Positions 7,147 through 16,832 of a stretch of 35,018 bases of DNA are shown here, piece after piece. This DNA comes from Candidatus Hydrogenedentota bacterium (GTDB lineage: Bacteria; Hydrogenedentota; Hydrogenedentia; Hydrogenedentales; JAEUWI01). The position numbers were made by a program, and so were the translations under genes. The first letter of the stretch is position 1. Every line of letters starts with the position of its first letter. Location of the stretch: assembly GCA_016182605.1 (NCBI GenBank), contig JACPGE010000010.1:1-35018 (forward strand). Reading direction: 5' to 3'. The notes below the pieces were generated by a model. It was not told where the DNA came from. It ran no database searches and was given only the letters and a program-made list of their open reading frames with translations.

Positions 7147-10100
7147 TCAGGGACCGCCACCGTTTGCCTGCACCGTGATTGCCGCGGACTGACCTTCGGT
7201 CGAACTCGTGATGTTCAGTGTGGTCTGATTGATGCCCTCAGGGAGGGCGCTCCGGAACAAGCGCACAAAGAAGGTATCGCTCTGGTTGGGGCCAAGGCTA
7301 CCCGCGAAACGGTCGAGACTCAACCACTGTGGCAAGAGTCCCGGCTCTATCGCCCAGATCAGTTCGCTCTGCCCCGTGTTGGTAATCGTCAGCTGCAGAT
7401 CGCTAATGGTCGACTGGAAGTCAAGAAAGTTCGTGCTGACTAGCAAGACGGGCGGCGCCACTTCGAAACGCAGGACGATTCCCTCGCCTTCCGTTTCCAG
7501 GCCGAGCGATCCAAAGGTATACGTGAAGTTGAATATTCCCTCGTACTGGCCCGGCGGCAAACTCCGGTTCACCGGGATGGAGATGACCGTGGGATCGCGC
7601 GTGCCGGTCACGAAGCCTTCCTGGGGCTGCACGAAGCGCGAATCGGTCACGATGGCATCGATGGTGCCGATGTTCAGCACAAACGCAAGACCCACATCTA
7701 CAAGCGGATCGCCCGGCTCGAAGCCCGGACGCACGTGGCTTCCGCCCAGATTCAGCAATTCGAGCTGCAAGGTATCGATGCCGGTTCCCAAGTCGAATAC
7801 CACCGGGTCTGTCGAAGCGGGGAGGGGGATGGAGCCGGCACCGATAAAGGGTGCCGGGAACGAGGGCGCCAGGAACGGCGTCTCATCGGTTACCAGAAGG
7901 CTGTCTGGATAGGTGAAGTAGTGGGAGTTGAAGCTGGCGGAATGCACAGGCTCGTTCACTTGGAAGTTCACAAAGAACGGCAGGTCGTAGTCCGTGATCG
8001 TGATGCGCATCAGCTCGCCGAAATCGCCATAGGTGAGCGGGGTGCCGGTGGGGGAGGAGGCGGTGAATTGCACGCCACTCTGGACGAAATCCCAGTCGCC
8101 AATGAGGCCGCCCTGCGAATTCGGTACCGCCGCGACCGCGAAGTCAGGCGTAATATCCCCGAAAATACCGGCCTCCGGCGTGATTTCGAAAACGAAGCGG
8201 TTGATGTTGCGCGGTATGTAGTCCGCGTGCACCACGATGGTATAGCTGCCATCCGGGTTCAGGCCGAGGTTGCGCAGGGAAATCTGCCCCAGGCGCACGT
8301 CGCCCGCGATGGACTCGAAGTCAAGCTGGGTTTGCTCGTACTCGCCATTGATGCTTCCCTGCTCTTCAAGGCAGGTGGAATTCGAATCGTTTGGATCGTT
8401 GAAGGAGAGCTTGCCGTTTACCTTGATGTTGCGCGCTTCTTTGAGGGTCACGTAACTCAAGATCACTTGGGACGCCAAATCCTTGGGCACCGACTGGTCG
8501 CAGGTGTCGTCTTCCAGAGTCTGGCACCAATCGGCCAATTCGGCGAAGACGGGCTCCCGGACGGGCGCGCCGAAAGGATCGATCTCGCCGGTTGGGCGGT
8601 TGCGCGTTGCGTAGAAGTGTCCGCCCGAGGCCGCGGACAGGCGCACCAGCGGATCGCTGGCCACCTTCTCGCCCCAGCCCACGGCCATGAAACGCACAAA
8701 GCTGTTCCGGAGCGCGTCCTGCGCATCCGTGATGTTCCCCGGCGGCGTCGTGAGGCGGCCGTCCGTGACGCACACCAAGGCGCGCACATCCGCATCGTCA
8801 AAGGGAATATAATTGAATTGGCTGTCTTCATTGTCCAGCAAATCCGCCGCGCTGATTACCGCGGGCAGCAATTGGGTCGCACCGTGGTCCAGAACATTGA
8901 TTGCGTTGAGGCGCGCGAGCAGAACGTCCTTGTCAGTGGTAAACGTGTCGGGACTGCCTTCGCCCGTGATGGCGCGCACGGGACTTGCTTCGCTGCCAAA
9001 GGTGCGCTCATTGAAGACCGCCAGAGCCACGCGGTAGTTGGGATCCAAATCCGCGATCATTTCGCTCACCGTGGTTTCGTAGAGGGTCTGCAGGGCATCG
9101 TTGCCATCGACCTGGGGGAGTTCCCCGTTGTCTTCCAGCACCTGCGCCGCGGCGAGCATACTGCCGGAATAGTCGAGCAGGATAAGCGCGTTGGTCCGCA
9201 GGCGGTTGCCCTGTTTGAGGAACTGCGAGGTTTCCTCGACCGCAAGCGGGTCGTCGTTCTCCGCAATATCGAACAAGCCGCCGACGGCGCTCACCTGCGA
9301 ATCTGGAATCGGCAGCACCTGACTCTTGATATTGCGCAGGAGGAGCACCGATCGGACCTGAGAGGGGATCCTGAGACGGGGGAGGGCGGTTTCGATCGTA
9401 AGTTCGGGCGCTTCGACGCTCACGTTGACCTCAACGGGCACCACATCCGGATCGGGGATGCGTTGTCCCGATAGCGGGTCGGTGATGAAAGCCGTAATGA
9501 CGAGCTTGGCCGCCGCGCCGGCGCCGTCCAGTTGGGAGCGGTCCACCGTGACGCTGATGGGCTGGAAGTCGAGGATGATTCCCGGGGGCACGCCGATGCT
9601 GGAACCGGTTTCGGGGAAGACCGAAAGCCATTCCTTGCTGGAAGTGACCTGGAAATCCAGTTTCGTGCCGGTGTCGCCACTGTTGGCGATGCCCAGTGTT
9701 TGCGAGATGGAAGTGATGCTGAAGGCCATTGCCGATGGCGCGGTGGCTATCGAGATCTCGGGCTCCACCAGGATCTCCACTCGAAGAAGAAGGAGTTGCT
9801 GATCCGGCGCATTGGACGTGATGGTCAAATCGGCTTGCGCCCCACCCACGGAGAGGGAATCGCGGCTGACGGTAATCTTGATCGACTGTTGGCGGCCCGG
9901 ATCGAGGCTGTCCTGCGTGGGCGTAATGGAAGTAATCCAGGCCGGCAATTGGGCGGGGTCTATCATCCAGTTCAGGGTGCCATTGCCCGTGTTCCGGATC
10001 ACGAAAGTCACTTCGGTCAGGTCGGAGTCGAGATTGACAAAGGGCACGCCGAAATCGTCGATACCCTGGGCGATCAGTTCCATCACCGGCACCCGGGGAA

Positions 10101-11742
10101 TCGCCGCGGTTACCGTCACAGAGACGGGGGGCAGGGGAAGGGGCTCGAGGGGAAGTTCTTGAGGAATGGAGCCTGCGACACTAAAGGTGTGGGAGAGGTT
10201 GAACTGTCCCGCGGGCGCATTGGCGCGATCGACCACTATCGTGATCAAATCGGTATTCTGCGTGACCGTGCCGGAAAGCACGGGCCCCGTGGCTTCTTCA
10301 ATGGTGAGCCAGGCAGGGAATCCGGCCAAGGCAATGGACCAGTCGATCGTACCGATACCTTTGTTAAATACTGCCACAGTCTCGCGGGTTCCCGCGGTTC
10401 CAAAATCCACGTTGCGCGGAACCACGCTCAGGCCGGCGGGTTCCGGGCGCTCCATCGTCACCACGATGGTTTCGCTGCCCGTGGCGTAGGCGACACTTAC
10501 ATTGCTCTCGTAGACGCCGGGATCGACCGCAAGAGGATTCGCAGTGAAGGTTATCACCACGGTGTTGTTGAGCGTGCCCGCGGTTACATCCGTCCGAAGC
10601 CATTGCTGATCGAAGGCGGGGATGGATACGGTGAAATCGATCGGCAACACGCCCACGTTGGTAATGGTCAACGGGTGCGTCGTTTCCTGGGAGATGATAC
10701 CGAAGTCAATGGTGTTTGTGCTGACTTCGAGCGGCGGCACTTCGATTACCGACATACGGGCCGGCACAACGACCGAGAAATCGATCGAGGGCATGAACAC
10801 GAACAAGTCGCCCGTGTAGTTACCCACCGCCAAGCCGTCGGGCTCGGCCGTCAAATTCACGCTCCGCGATTCTCCCGGATCCAGGCTGAAGCTGGGTGGG
10901 GATGCCTGGAACCACGAGGTTGGATCATTGCTTGTGGGAAGTATTTCCAGGTCAATAGCTTCGGCAGTGATATTGGTTATGGTTATACTGCTTTCAGCCG
11001 TGTCCGTTATGCCGCCAAAATCGATCGATTGCGACGAAACGCTGAAGGGCGATATGACTGTGTCCAACAGAAGCACGTAGTCGCCGCCATTGGAAGTGAT
11101 TAGAAGTTCCGTCAGGGGGGTGCCGATCGGCAGCCCTGTGCGATTTATCGTCACAGCGACCTGCTGTGTAGCGCCAAGCTGCGTCAAAGTGCCCGACGCG
11201 GGAGAGACCGTGATCCACGGTGTGGAGTCCGGTACGTCGACGGCCCAGTTCAGGGTTTCGTCCCCGTTATTGGTGATTTGGAAGGTTTGGCGGGTTGTTG
11301 TGGCGTCAAAACTCAAGAGCCCGGGGAAAACATTCAGTTCCGCGGCAAGCGACTGACTCACGCTGACGTTGGTTGACTGGTTTCCGCCGTTGGAGGTAAA
11401 GGAGACCGTCCCCGTGGTGACCCGGCCTGCGGGAAGCTGGGTACGATCAATCTCTAGCGTAATGAACTGCACGCCCGTTTCAAGGTTTCCACTCAGCTCG
11501 GTACCCTGTTTTCCCAGTTCAGGGATGGACAGCGTCAACCAGGGCGCATCTTCCACTGACGCTTCCCAATCCAGGACGCCACTGCCGGTGTTTTCAATGC
11601 GGATATTCTTCACGCTCTCCGACGGGCTGAAGTCGACCGCAAGGGGACTGACCAGGAGGGTGGGGGGGAGCACAATACATCCGCAAAATAGAGCGAGCAG
11701 AGCCATTACGGTGAGCGCCCGCGTCCAATGGGTCAAACGCAT
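7147..11742 (-). CDS. Giant VWA lipoprotein with ASH/BACON-like repeats (1531 aa)
   Basis: Residues 1-21 are a lipoprotein-type signal (ALLALFCGC). About seven ~100-aa beta-sandwich repeats follow, each built on the pattern sxxxDFG...ITNxGxxxLxWxV...WLxVxPxxG, resembling ASH (ASPM-SPD2-Hydin) and BACON domains. A von Willebrand A domain begins near 850, with the MIDAS sequence DYSGS at 857-861, a metal-binding Thr in GATQL and VTDG further on. A region containing DYIPRNINR (from Asp1174) is shared with the next gene. The C-terminus holds two more sandwich repeats. The start at 11742 has GAGGAG 8 nt upstream and opens the signal. An in-frame ATG at 11799 overlaps the upstream stop as ATGA and could be used for coupling. 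A surface adhesion or scaffold role is inferred. Confidence 0.85.
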   Translation of the reverse strand: MRLTHWTRALTVMALLALFCGCIVLPPTLLVSPLAVDFSPSESVKNIRIENTGSGVLDWEASVEDAPWLTLSIPELGKQGTELSGNLETGVQFITLEIDRTQLPAGRVTTGTVSFTSNGGNQSTNVSVSQSLAAELNVFPGLLSFDATTTRQTFQITNNGDETLNWAVDVPDSTPWITVSPASGTLTQLGATQQVAVTINRTGLPIGTPLTELLITSNGGDYVLLLDTVISPFSVSSQSIDFGGITDTAESSITITNITAEAIDLEILPTSNDPTSWFQASPPSFSLDPGESRSVNLTAEPDGLAVGNYTGDLFVFMPSIDFSVVVPARMSVIEVPPLEVSTNTIDFGIISQETTHPLTITNVGVLPIDFTVSIPAFDQQWLRTDVTAGTLNNTVVITFTANPLAVDPGVYESNVSVAYATGSETIVVTMERPEPAGLSVVPRNVDFGTAGTRETVAVFNKGIGTIDWSIALAGFPAWLTIEEATGPVLSGTVTQNTDLITIVVDRANAPAGQFNLSHTFSVAGSIPQELPLEPLPLPPVSVTVTAAIPRVPVMELIAQGIDDFGVPFVNLDSDLTEVTFVIRNTGNGTLNWMIDPAQLPAWITSITPTQDSLDPGRQQSIKITVSRDSLSVGGAQADLTITSNAPDQQLLLLRVEILVEPEISIATAPSAMAFSITSISQTLGIANSGDTGTKLDFQVTSSKEWLSVFPETGSSIGVPPGIILDFQPISVTVDRSQLDGAGAAAKLVITAFITDPLSGQRIPDPDVVPVEVNVSVEAPELTIETALPRLRIPSQVRSVLLLRNIKSQVLPIPDSQVSAVGGLFDIAENDDPLAVEETSQFLKQGNRLRTNALILLDYSGSMLAAAQVLEDNGELPQVDGNDALQTLYETTVSEMIADLDPNYRVALAVFNERTFGSEASPVRAITGEGSPDTFTTDKDVLLARLNAINVLDHGATQLLPAVISAADLLDNEDSQFNYIPFDDADVRALVCVTDGRLTTPPGNITDAQDALRNSFVRFMAVGWGEKVASDPLVRLSAASGGHFYATRNRPTGEIDPFGAPVREPVFAELADWCQTLEDDTCDQSVPKDLASQVILSYVTLKEARNIKVNGKLSFNDPNDSNSTCLEEQGSINGEYEQTQLDFESIAGDVRLGQISLRNLGLNPDGSYTIVVHADYIPRNINRFVFEITPEAGIFGDITPDFAVAAVPNSQGGLIGDWDFVQSGVQFTASSPTGTPLTYGDFGELMRITITDYDLPFFVNFQVNEPVHSASFNSHYFTYPDSLLVTDETPFLAPSFPAPFIGAGSIPLPASTDPVVFDLGTGIDTLQLELLNLGGSHVRPGFEPGDPLVDVGLAFVLNIGTIDAIVTDSRFVQPQEGFVTGTRDPTVISIPVNRSLPPGQYEGIFNFTYTFGSLGLETEGEGIVLRFEVAPPVLLVSTNFLDFQSTISDLQLTITNTGQSELIWAIEPGLLPQWLSLDRFAGSLGPNQSDTFFVRLFRSALPEGINQTTLNITSSTEGQSAAITVQANGGGP

Positions 11743-11795
11743 ACTGTACTCCTCATCCCTTGCCATCCATCGTGCCGCGAATCCTTTTCCCGTAC

Positions 11796-14700
11796 TCATG
11801 GCAGCACCACAATCAGCGTTACTGCAACTTCCTGAACCGGCTTGAATTCCAGGTCGGTCGTGAAGGTCAGAATGCCCGGGACATTGCGGGTCGGAATGCC
11901 GGTCCGGTCCACGGGGATGTTGAGCGTTTCACTTTCCCCGGGCGCCAAGCTACTGCGGGGCTCCGTTCGATTGCCGGCGCCATAGGTGATGCCGTCCTCG
12001 ACAATCCAAGTGGGAAGCTCATCCGTTTCCAGCGCCCACGTGAAGGTCTCGAGCCGGTTGTTGGTTATGGTCAGCGTGAAGCTGTTCCGGTTTGCCGCAA
12101 TTTCGAAGGGATTCGGCACGACAAAGGAATCCGGGAAATCGGGGTCATCCGGCGCGGGATCGTTGAAATCGGGGATGCCATCGCCTTCCTCGCCCACGCC
12201 ACTGTCCCGGTCCCATTCGAACTCGCGTTCTGGATTTATTCCAGGCGCCTGGAGCGTCACCAGATCGCGGGCAGGGGAGGCAATGTCCGAACGGCCCAAC
12301 TGGATGGAGAGGGGCCGGTCTGGATTCGTGCGTTCTCCGGGATAGAGGAAGTACTTCGAGTCCGACGGCTTCCCGCCACTCGCGGGCTCCACCAGCAGGG
12401 GGTTGTCCACACGCATGTACAGGAGAAACTCCGGATTCCGGCCGGCAAGGGCCGGGTCGTCGAAGAGCGCGACATAGTCTTGCAGATTCGAATAGGTTAT
12501 CTGCAACAGGCTGCCGAAGGAACCGAAGGGAAGGGGGTTCTCCTCATTGGTAACGAGAAAATAGACGCCATCGCTCTCCGGCACCAAGCGCCAGCCGCCT
12601 TGGGTTGCAAGGAGTCCGTCCGGCGCGATTTCTACTTGAACATTGGCTCCATCGAGTGCCGTCTGGAAGGATGCCGGCACGTCCTCGGGAAGGCCGGTGT
12701 AGAAGCGCACCCGCAAGCGGTTTACATTGCGTGGAATGTAATCGGTGTTCATAAAGACTTCGGCGCGGAAGCGTTGATCCGGGGCCGTCGTCCGCAAGTC
12801 CTCGATAATGCCCGTTGACTTCAGGGAAATCTGGCCGCCCAGAACATCACCGGGAAAGAAGACGCCATCGCGCATGAAAGGGCCTTCAATAACCTCGCCG
12901 TTGGGCTGGGTGTAACGGCCGATGATGGCGTATTCGAATTGCGTTTGTTTTGGCGTGATATAGGTCAAGACGATCTGATTCTGGAGTTCGCGCCAGAGCG
13001 TGCCCGGTTCGTCCCGCAGTGCAACCGAAATGTCCTCGGCTAACGAATTGTCGATGTTCGGCGTGAACTGTATTACGGCCGAGCCTGTGCCCGCGCCACT
13101 GGTAATGAGGATCTCGCCTTCGGTTCGTTCCAAGGCCGGGTAATCGGTCGGATCCAGATTCACGGTAATCGTCTGGCTGTTGCCCGGGCTCACATTGCCC
13201 GAACTGGGATTGATGCCGGTGACAAATTCCGTGTCGTTCCCCGCTCGCACATTGAAGGAGAAGGAGGAGGCGCCCATGTTGTGGATCTGAAAGCTCGCCG
13301 TGTTGGCGCCCGACATCGTGAGGCTGTCCAGAACCAGGCTCTTCTCGCCGCCAAGAATGGCGGTGAGGCCTTCCGCGGTGCCCGCGGTGTACAGGTGGCC
13401 GCCACTGTCGCGGGATACCGTGATCAGATCCGCAGTATTGACCGTTTCGCCGTTTGGGCTGTACGAAACAGGGTAGAGGCGCACGCGGGATTCTTCGGCG
13501 GTCGTCGTTACGTCGGAGAGGGTCGCCACGGACGCATTGTCTTCGCCGTCGGTCACATAGACAATGGCGCGCACATCGGCGTCGTCAAAGGGCAGGGTCT
13601 CGGGCGGATCTTCGGCCTCGAGGAGTTCCATCGTTTCAAGCAGGGCATCGTTGATATCCGAAGTGCCAAACTGGGCCTCGGGCAGCGTGAAGGCATCCAA
13701 GGCCGCCTTCAGGGATTCCCGATCGGTTGTGAATTGATGAATCACCCGGTTCGGCTGTTGAACGTTGTTGTAGAAAAGCAGAGCGACCCGGTAGCTGGGG
13801 GGGAGGTCGTCTATGAAGCGGCGTGTGGCCGCCTTCATAATGGAAACGGCCTCGCCGCGCTCCAGGCCATTCACGGGATCGGCCGTTCCCGCATTCAGCA
13901 TACTGCCGGTGTAATCCAGAAGGATGGCCAGGTTCACTTGCAGTTCATTCGTCAGAAACTGGTTCGTTTCGTTCAAGTCTAGCGCAACATCGTCTTCAAA
14001 AATTACAAACTGAAGTTTCTTGCGCTCTTCTTCGGTCTGCGTGGGCACAACCTGTCCCAGAGAATCCCGCACGAGGAATACGAAGCGCATGACATAGGGG
14101 GGGCGGCTCCGGTTCAGGGTGCCTTCCACCTGGAGCGGTTGGCGTTCCACGCGAATGACAAGTTCGGCGGGTTCCACAGCCGCCTGGGCCGTGGAGAAGG
14201 AACTGTCGAAGGCGGTCACGGTGAGGGTCCGGAGTTCGACGTCTTCGCGCAGATTGTTGCGGTTGATGGTTACCGTGATCGGTACGCCATCGATAGGCGT
14301 GTTGTTTTCCTCACTGAAAAAGTCCGAATCGGGACCATTTGTGTTGCCCTGCACGGGCGCCACGGCCGCGATCACCGGGTTGGCCGCGCGCTCATCTTCA
14401 TGGGTGATCTTGAAGAACAGGAGGGAATCCGTCGGACCGGTATTGGCCACGTAAAAGGTCAGTTGGGTTTCTTCCCGTCCAAAGTCCAGGGTTTCAATCG
14501 GTGTCACGCGTGGAGGAAAAACCTCCGTGCTCGGCGGCGAGGATATCGCGATGATGGGCACGGGAAGGACGTCGACCACGATCGGAACGATGATAAAGGC
14601 GCCTTCCGAACGGACAATCAATTGGTAGTTATTGCTGCCCTTCAGAATGTTCTCGGGATCGGTGACCTTGGCCTTGATCGCGTCCGTTTCGTTGGGGGCC

Positions 14701-15626
14701 AGCGAGCCAAACGATGATGACAGACTGATGGGCACCGACTGTGCGGCGTTGTCCAGGTTCACCAGTTCGAGGGTGTAGAGATGGCCGCCGCCGCTCATAT
14801 GGCGGATATTCAGCGTTGCTTCTGGCTGGGGCAGGGGATCGCCCTCATCGTTCTGGCCTTCCACAAGATGCAACAACAAGGTAGACGGAGTGACGCTCAG
14901 AAAATTCAGGGGCGATCCTATGCTAAAAGTCACCAGAGCCGTGCCGATGGAGGATTCCACCAAGAGGCCGAAATCGTCTCCGCCCGGAGGGAGGGTCACA
15001 TTCACGGTCGTGGATTCGCCTGTGGCGGTCGTTCCAAGCGCTGGCGAAAGCGTGATGTTGGAAGGGACTGCGCTCACCTGACCCGGTTGAGAAAGATTCG
15101 CCACAAAATTTATGGCCCAGTTGATTGCGAGCGGACTGCCATTGAAAATCTGAAAACGGGCTGTGGTATCGGTGGCCGAGAGGGAGATGGCCGAAGGCGT
15201 TACAGTCAGTTGGTTCTGTACTTCCATTGAGATCGGCACTACGACCGTGCCGCCATTCGAGGTGATGCGCACGCCGGAATTTACATAGATCCCGACGGCC
15301 TGACCGGTGCGTGAAGCCACCAAGCCGATATGGTCCACTTCCTTGCTGGTGGTGCCGAGCGTTGCGCTAAGGCTCAACCAGGGCACATCGCCCGCCACCC
15401 AATCGGCATCTTCGCTGGCCCGTACTACCTCTTGCGCTGTCCACTGAAGACTCGTCTGACCCAGGTTCGTGATAACCAGTGCGCGATTGATGCCATCGGT
15501 GCTGAAGTCGATCGATCCGGGGGAAACCAGGAGTTGGGGGGGGAGGCTCTGCGGGCAGCCCGTGAGCAGGCCTGCCAGAAGGGGCAGCACCATGAGTATT
15601 TGCAGGCGTAGTCTCGTTAGAGCCAT
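11796..15626 (-). CDS. Giant VWA lipoprotein with ASH/BACON-like repeats, paralogue (1276 aa)
   Basis: The N-terminus has a clear lipobox, LLTGC, then beta-sandwich repeats of the same type as the downstream gene. The VWA domain carries the MIDAS sequence DYTGS at 571-575, the metal-binding Thr in FGTSD and VTDGEDN. Between the VWA domain and the shared DYIPRNVNR motif (from Asp962) there is an extra sandwich repeat of about 75-90 residues that the paralogue lacks. A C-terminal sandwich repeat ends the protein. Asp/Pro-rich spacers such as DDPDFPDS occur near 1160-1180. The ATG at 15626 has GAGGTAG about 7 nt upstream and begins the signal peptide; an in-frame extension to 15689 has no such features. 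It is the middle gene of the operon. Confidence 0.85.
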   Translation of the reverse strand: MALTRLRLQILMVLPLLAGLLTGCPQSLPPQLLVSPGSIDFSTDGINRALVITNLGQTSLQWTAQEVVRASEDADWVAGDVPWLSLSATLGTTSKEVDHIGLVASRTGQAVGIYVNSGVRITSNGGTVVVPISMEVQNQLTVTPSAISLSATDTTARFQIFNGSPLAINWAINFVANLSQPGQVSAVPSNITLSPALGTTATGESTTVNVTLPPGGDDFGLLVESSIGTALVTFSIGSPLNFLSVTPSTLLLHLVEGQNDEGDPLPQPEATLNIRHMSGGGHLYTLELVNLDNAAQSVPISLSSSFGSLAPNETDAIKAKVTDPENILKGSNNYQLIVRSEGAFIIVPIVVDVLPVPIIAISSPPSTEVFPPRVTPIETLDFGREETQLTFYVANTGPTDSLLFFKITHEDERAANPVIAAVAPVQGNTNGPDSDFFSEENNTPIDGVPITVTINRNNLREDVELRTLTVTAFDSSFSTAQAAVEPAELVIRVERQPLQVEGTLNRSRPPYVMRFVFLVRDSLGQVVPTQTEEERKKLQFVIFEDDVALDLNETNQFLTNELQVNLAILLDYTGSMLNAGTADPVNGLERGEAVSIMKAATRRFIDDLPPSYRVALLFYNNVQQPNRVIHQFTTDRESLKAALDAFTLPEAQFGTSDINDALLETMELLEAEDPPETLPFDDADVRAIVYVTDGEDNASVATLSDVTTTAEESRVRLYPVSYSPNGETVNTADLITVSRDSGGHLYTAGTAEGLTAILGGEKSLVLDSLTMSGANTASFQIHNMGASSFSFNVRAGNDTEFVTGINPSSGNVSPGNSQTITVNLDPTDYPALERTEGEILITSGAGTGSAVIQFTPNIDNSLAEDISVALRDEPGTLWRELQNQIVLTYITPKQTQFEYAIIGRYTQPNGEVIEGPFMRDGVFFPGDVLGGQISLKSTGIIEDLRTTAPDQRFRAEVFMNTDYIPRNVNRLRVRFYTGLPEDVPASFQTALDGANVQVEIAPDGLLATQGGWRLVPESDGVYFLVTNEENPLPFGSFGSLLQITYSNLQDYVALFDDPALAGRNPEFLLYMRVDNPLLVEPASGGKPSDSKYFLYPGERTNPDRPLSIQLGRSDIASPARDLVTLQAPGINPEREFEWDRDSGVGEEGDGIPDFNDPAPDDPDFPDSFVVPNPFEIAANRNSFTLTITNNRLETFTWALETDELPTWIVEDGITYGAGNRTEPRSSLAPGESETLNIPVDRTGIPTRNVPGILTFTTDLEFKPVQEVAVTLIVVLP

Positions 15627-15737
15627 GTACGCTACCTCGTATTCCTGATTAGAAAAACTTCCACAGCACGGCAATCTTCGCGTCCGCAAGGTTCACTCTG
15701 GATGGAATGGCTCGAAGACCCATGCCCGCAAGCAGCC

Positions 15738-16352
15738 TCAGTTCGCGCCGGTATCCGGCTCGGAAAAAATCAACACCACGCCGGCATCCAGCAGCGCCTG
15801 GTAATCTTCAAACCAATAGTCCAGCACGTTGCCTTCTTCGTCAAGTGTCGTCTTCACGGGAAGATTCAATATGTCGCCGTCACCCAGGCCGCCCGCCCGC
15901 GAATTCGCCGCCAATGGAGACCAATTGATGATTTCGTTGCCGTCGCCAAACAAGATGACTTCTTCAAGGAAGAACAGCCCGGCCAGGGCTTCGATGTTCG
16001 TCACCTCGTTGTCGCCCAAATCGAGCCGGCGTAAATTCACCAGGCCTTCCAGCGGTGTGATGCTCTGCACCAGGTTGGTGCGCAAATCCAGGGTTTGCAG
16101 AAAGCGGCAATACTGCAGGCCTTCGAGATTGCGGATATTCAGCGCCGAAGCCTGAATCTCACGGGCGTCCAGCAGGTCGTCCCGGGTCAACAGGCCCAAT
16201 GGCTTGCCGATGGAGGCGCGAACGGCCGATTCCAGGGCGGCATCGGGAAAATAGACGATACCACTGAAAATAGACGGACACCCGCTTAATCCTGCCAGCG
16301 CGGCTCCGGTTACACAGACCAATGCGAATGTTCGCCACATGTTGCTCTTCAT
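15738..16352 (-). CDS. Small leucine-rich-repeat lipoprotein
   Basis: This 204-aa protein starts with a lipoprotein signal ending LAGLSGC. Residues ~60-140 hold about four 22-residue leucine-rich repeats of the internalin type (LQTLDLRTNLVQSITPLEGL, then LRRLDLGDNEVTNIEAL). The C-terminal 60 residues carry no recognised domain. The ATG at 16352 has AGAGGTGG upstream and opens the signal; an upstream in-frame extension to 16400 does not. It is the first gene after the promoter at 16449-16477 and lies 111 bp before the first giant VWA gene, with no terminator between. LRR proteins bind other proteins, so it may be a partner of the VWA proteins; this is inference. Confidence 0.8.
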   Translation of the reverse strand: MKSNMWRTFALVCVTGAALAGLSGCPSIFSGIVYFPDAALESAVRASIGKPLGLLTRDDLLDAREIQASALNIRNLEGLQYCRFLQTLDLRTNLVQSITPLEGLVNLRRLDLGDNEVTNIEALAGLFFLEEVILFGDGNEIINWSPLAANSRAGGLGDGDILNLPVKTTLDEEGNVLDYWFEDYQALLDAGVVLIFSEPDTGAN

Positions 16353-16448
16353 GCGAACCACCTCTTTCCAAGGACACGATGCAACCGAGCGCCGGTCCAT
16401 GCCCTATCCGCCTGAGAAAGGGTTGGCCGACGACTGTTTTCAGGTTTA

Positions 16449-16477
16449 ATTATCTGTGCTTTCCCGCAATTTGTCAA
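16449..16477 (-). promoter_or_regulatory. Sigma-70 promoter of the LRR/VWA lipoprotein operon
   Basis: On the minus strand a perfect TTGACA (16477-16472) is separated by 17 bp from GATAAT (16454-16449), which matches the -10 consensus at five of six positions. The start point would be near 16442, giving a leader of about 90 nt before the LRR gene. The surroundings are AT-rich, unlike the coding DNA. Confidence 0.75.
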
Positions 16478-16568
16478 CAATTTATTTGGAACGCCGGCGT
16501 ATTGCCATGGGACCGTTCTGGCAGGGCATCGGGCATGATTCCAAACGTCGACATTCGGGCTATGCTGT

Positions 16569-16760
16569 TCAGCCAGTTCCATTTCCACCATCATTTGGCA
16601 CGGGAATAGTGCACTTCTCTTCGATGAAGCCCCCGAAGGGCGAGGAGCCACCGAAGGAGCCCAGCAAGGCGTTAAAAGTGGTAAATACGATGCAGATCAG
16701 GTCTTGAAATGCATCGGCGCGGCCTGCGCCACATCGGGTGATCGGGTGAACATGTTTCAC
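16569..16760 (-). CDS. Possible 63-aa small protein with a perfect Shine-Dalgarno
   Basis: A GTG at 16760 follows a full AGGAGG (16770-16775) by 9 nt, the strongest ribosome binding site in the window. The peptide has a short hydrophobic stretch (LICIVFTTFNALLGSFGG) followed by a Gly/Ser/Pro-rich tail ending PNDGGNGTG. It contains two cysteines and no recognised domain. An ATG 7 nt further in is out of frame and too far from the site. The gene lies between the palindrome at 16833-16845 and the LRR operon promoter, reading towards that operon. It may be a small membrane-associated protein; function unknown. Confidence 0.5.
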   Translation of the reverse strand: MKHVHPITRCGAGRADAFQDLICIVFTTFNALLGSFGGSSPFGGFIEEKCTIPVPNDGGNGTG

Positions 16761-16832
16761 AGGTTCTTTCCTCCTGGCGTAAGGGCATGTGGGGATCGGG
16801 GCCATTGGAAGACCACCAAACCGGCTATTTTT

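Noticed and set aside
7735-11103. Long plus-strand frames (579 and 523 codons) opposite the giant VWA gene
   Set aside because: They overlap each other, lack ribosome binding sites and domains, and read as antisense of a clear lipoprotein.
11743-11799. Start of the 1531-aa VWA protein at the ATG overlapping the upstream stop
   Set aside because: It would put 19 hydrophilic residues before the lipoprotein signal; the ATG at 11742 has GAGGAG at the right distance. Kept only as an alternative.
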